Both the position numbers and the translations under genes were made by a program. This document shows positions 62,130-64,000 of a stretch of DNA of 64,000 bases, piece by piece (within the stretch, counting starts at the first letter, position 1; every line of letters begins with the position of its first letter). The notes beneath the pieces are model-generated. The model made no database searches. It saw only the letters and a program-made list of their open reading frames with translations, and had not been told where the DNA came from. This stretch comes from Paenibacillus xerothermodurans. Its GTDB lineage: Bacteria; Bacillota; Bacilli; Paenibacillales; NBRC-103111. The stretch covers positions 62,001 through 126,000 of the forward strand of contig NZ_NHRJ02000005.1 of the NCBI RefSeq assembly GCF_002220865.2. The letters run 5' to 3'.

Positions 62130-62217
62130 ATTATCGGAGTAAACGAGCGACCCTGCAAAATCCATCCGGATCTGCAGAGCCGCTTTTTTCTTATGGGCTT
62201 GTCTGCTTCAAACGAAA

Positions 62218-62244
62218 GACCCCTGCAGCAGGGGTCCTGTTTTG
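62218..62244 (+). terminator. Intrinsic terminator after the aminotransferase gene
   Basis: GACCCCTG and CAGGGGTC pair tightly and are followed by CTGTTTTG. It lies 90 bp after the stop codon. Confidence 0.6.
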
Positions 62245-62290
62245 TCTTGCATATGATGAGGGCATTTTGCCGAATGCACGGCAATATGCT

Positions 62291-62307
62291 GACGGTCCGA
62301 AGCCGTC
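62291..62307 (-). terminator. Short hairpin after the YjcZ gene
   Basis: GACGG and CCGTC pair across a TTCGG-type loop directly after the yjcZ-like stop codon on the minus strand; no long T-run follows, so it may be only a weak terminator. Confidence 0.4.
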
Positions 62308-62309
62308 AA

Positions 62310-62417
62310 TTAGATCCATGCTTTGGCGACGATGACCAACAGAATGAACAGTACCAGAATCGCGCCAACACTAGTGAAGAAGCCGCCTACGCCACCACCT
62401 GCTCCGGCCAAACCCAT
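62310..62417 (-). CDS. YjcZ-family small sporulation protein (35 aa)
   Basis: The protein begins MGLAGAGGGVGGFFTS and continues VGAILVLFILLVIVAKAWI: a Gly-rich head and one membrane helix ending in the family's IVAKAWI-like tail. GGGAGGAGAG precedes the ATG at 62415-62417. YjcZ-type proteins are made during sporulation in Bacillales; their function is unclear. It is too short for routine gene finding. Confidence 0.85.
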   Translation of the reverse strand: MGLAGAGGGVGGFFTSVGAILVLFILLVIVAKAWI

Positions 62418-62439
62418 AGATCTCTCCTCCCTTCATAAG

Positions 62440-62803
62440 GAACTTCTTTCATGATATGTAAGTGAGGTGAAGCCTGTTTGGGCATGGCGCAGAATAGGTC
62501 GACGCTGCAATATGCTGTCATAGATAACAAAACACACCCCGACATATGCGTTGATGAGACGCACGTCAGAGTGTGTTTAACGACATCGCACGTAACGATA
62601 AGCACGGCTTATGTGCTGTGCAAAGTACCGGTGGGACGAGCGCACGGTGGTTCCAACTTCATCGCACGTACACGATAACGGGATTATGCTTCGGCAAAAT
62701 ACCGGTAGGACGAGCGCCAGAGTCGTTTGGGTTCATCCAGCGTGACGTCGCACGGCACAGCCTTGGCACACGCATCAGCGTGACGCGCATCAGGCGCAGT
62801 AAG
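62440..62803. other. Intergenic region downstream of leuA with tandem repeat, no gene seen
   Basis: The region between yjcZ and the end of leuA has short open frames on the plus strand but no convincing ribosome sites. It contains two diverged copies of a ~76-bp unit (see repeat entry). Confidence 0.45.
62585..62736. repeat. Diverged ~76-bp direct repeat
   Basis: Two copies begin with ATCGCACGTA (62585 and 62661) and share GCAAA[GA]TACCGGT[GA]GGACGAGCGC and TTCATC. In one frame each copy encodes a similar peptide (VLCKVPVGRAHGG and CFGKIPVGRAPES). This may be an interspersed intergenic repeat or a relic of a repetitive coding sequence. Confidence 0.55.
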
Positions 62804-64000
62804 TTAAATCAGTGTGACATTATCTCGGCTGCGGGCGGGTGATTTCCGCTTTTCGATCAAACGGTTGACGGCATCCACATATGCCCTGGCGCTTGCCTCA
62901 AGAATGTCCGTGCTCACGCCCCGACCTTGGACGGAGTAATCACCTTGCCGCAGCACCACATGTACCTCGCCAAGTGCATCCTTACCGTGGGTGACAGATT
63001 TGATCGAGTAGTCAGCCAATTCGACCTCTTCATTGGTCACCTTATCGATGGCTTTGTAGATCGCGTCCACCGAACCGTTGCCCACAGCCGCCTCTTCGGC
63101 AGAACCGCCGTCGATCGTAGTTACACGTATCGTGGCCGTAGGAACGGATTGATTGCCATAAGAAAGCTGTATTGTATCCAATACGAATACTTCAGGCGTT
63201 TTGATAAGCTTCTCTTCGATCAAGGCACGGATATCCTCGTCTATGACGTCCTTTTTCTTGTCCGCCAGGTCTTTGAACTTGGCGAACGCGGCGTTCACCT
63301 GCTCATCAGTCAAATCATAGCCGAGATCGATGAGCTTTTCGCGGAACGCGTGGCGTCCGGAGTGCTTGCCTAGCACGAGCTTACTCTCTTTTAACCCGAT
63401 TGTTTCGGGGGACATGATCTCGTACGTCGTTTTCTCCTTCAACATACCATCCTGATGAATGCCCGATTCATGCGCAAATGCGTTCGCACCGACGATCGCC
63501 TTATTGCCCGGCACAACCATGCCCGTCAGCTTGCTGACCAATCGGCTGGTACGCGCAATTTCACCCAGCACCAACGAGGTCTTCGCCTGGAAAAACTCCT
63601 GCCGTGTTTCCAACGCCATGGCGACTTCCTCCAACGCAGTGTTGCCTGCGCGCTCACCAATGCCGTTGATTGTGCCCTCGATTTGGTCTGCTCCATTCAT
63701 GACCGCCGCCAACGCATTGGCCGTAGCCAGACCCAAATCATCATGACAGTGGGCGCTCAACTGGATTTTCTCGATGCCCGGTACGTTTTCCTTCAATGTT
63801 TTGAAAATATTACCAAACTCACCAGGTGTCAAGTAGCCGACCGTATCCGGAATATTAACAACCGTAGCGCCGGCACGAATCGCCATCGCCGTCACTTCAC
63901 AGAGGAAGTCCAGCTCCGTACGCCCCGCATCTTCCGGTGAAAACTCGATTTTATCAAAATACTTTTTAGCATATCGGATCGCAGCTTCCGCAGACTCCAG
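62804..64000 (-). CDS. leuA: 2-isopropylmalate synthase (N-terminus beyond window)
   Basis: The visible 398 residues are the C-terminal three quarters of LeuA, which condenses acetyl-CoA with 2-oxoisovalerate. The catalytic barrel shows FSPEDAGRTE, IPDTVGYLTP, the metal-binding LSAHCHDDLGLA and GIGERAGN, HESGIHQDG and GKHSGRHAF. The C-terminal leucine-feedback domain is present (TATIRVTTIDGGS; VVLRQGDYSVQGRGVSTDI in part). The stop is at 62804; the start lies outside the window. Confidence 0.97.
   Translation of the reverse strand: MESAEAAIRYAKKYFDKIEFSPEDAGRTELDFLCEVTAMAIRAGATVVNIPDTVGYLTPGEFGNIFKTLKENVPGIEKIQLSAHCHDDLGLATANALAAVMNGADQIEGTINGIGERAGNTALEEVAMALETRQEFFQAKTSLVLGEIARTSRLVSKLTGMVVPGNKAIVGANAFAHESGIHQDGMLKEKTTYEIMSPETIGLKESKLVLGKHSGRHAFREKLIDLGYDLTDEQVNAAFAKFKDLADKKKDVIDEDIRALIEEKLIKTPEVFVLDTIQLSYGNQSVPTATIRVTTIDGGSAEEAAVGNGSVDAIYKAIDKVTNEEVELADYSIKSVTHGKDALGEVHVVLRQGDYSVQGRGVSTDILEASARAYVDAVNRLIEKRKSPARSRDNVTLI

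Overview
The window looks like chromosome of a Gram-positive, endospore-forming bacterium, most likely a Paenibacillaceae member (Paenibacillus or a close relative). The pointers are a YjcZ-type small sporulation protein, a SigI/RsgI sigma/anti-sigma pair, BdbC/BdbD, a CidR-LrgA-LrgB set, a KGG-repeat stress protein, strong AGGAGG ribosome sites and frequent GTG/TTG starts. No rRNA, tRNA, CRISPR array, transposase or phage gene was recognised. Genus assignment is inference. LAYOUT. 1-4 kb: small unknown proteins, an HD-domain dNTPase, a HisA homologue of the eukaryotic (His6) type and a lone ABC ATPase. 4.3-7.1 kb: xylA and divergent xylR sharing a readable XylR operator/promoter. 7.1-13.7 kb: KGG-repeat stress protein, bdbC-bdbD, LysR regulator divergent from lrgA-lrgB, a DMT exporter, and two small lipoproteins, one a c-type cytochrome. 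13.7-25.4 kb: three import systems on the minus strand: a tripartite tricarboxylate transporter (TctBAC), a nickel/peptide-type ABC importer whose promoter is flanked by two metal-regulator-like palindromes, and a taurine/sulfonate-type ABC importer whose binding-protein gene has an in-frame stop. 25.5-29.3 kb: DinB-like protein, SDR, thioesterase, sulfite-oxidase-like molybdoenzyme and a membrane protein. 29.5-48.9 kb: a 16-gene, ~19 kb minus-strand catabolic operon. 49.1-64 kb: a decayed crotonase fragment, leucyl aminopeptidase, aldo/keto reductase, RsgI/SigI, a zinc-ribbon protein, GH15 glucoamylase, GcvH, 2-Cys peroxiredoxin, LeuB, a PLP aminotransferase, a YjcZ peptide and LeuA (cut by the window end). 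CENTRAL FINDING. The 29.5-48.9 kb operon reads, in transcription order: acyl-CoA ligase, AraC-type response regulator, XdhC, MobA-like protein, molybdenum hydroxylase large subunit, CoxG, FAD subunit, 2Fe-2S subunit, second acyl-CoA ligase, crotonase, MFS transporter, aldehyde dehydrogenase, iron alcohol dehydrogenase, R2-like ligand-binding oxidase (R2lox), UbiD decarboxylase, adenine-deaminase-like amidohydrolase. UbiD + ligase + three-subunit molybdenum hydroxylase + crotonase is the enzyme set of the Hmf pathway for 5-hydroxymethylfurfural/2-furoate (HmfF, HmfD, HmfABC, HmfE), and alcohol and aldehyde dehydrogenases suit upstream oxidation of furfuryl alcohols and furfurals. R2lox, with all six metal ligands and the Val/Tyr cross-link pair intact, and the amidohydrolase are additions without an assigned role there. 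The furan assignment is inference from gene content; other aromatic or heteroaromatic carboxylates remain possible.
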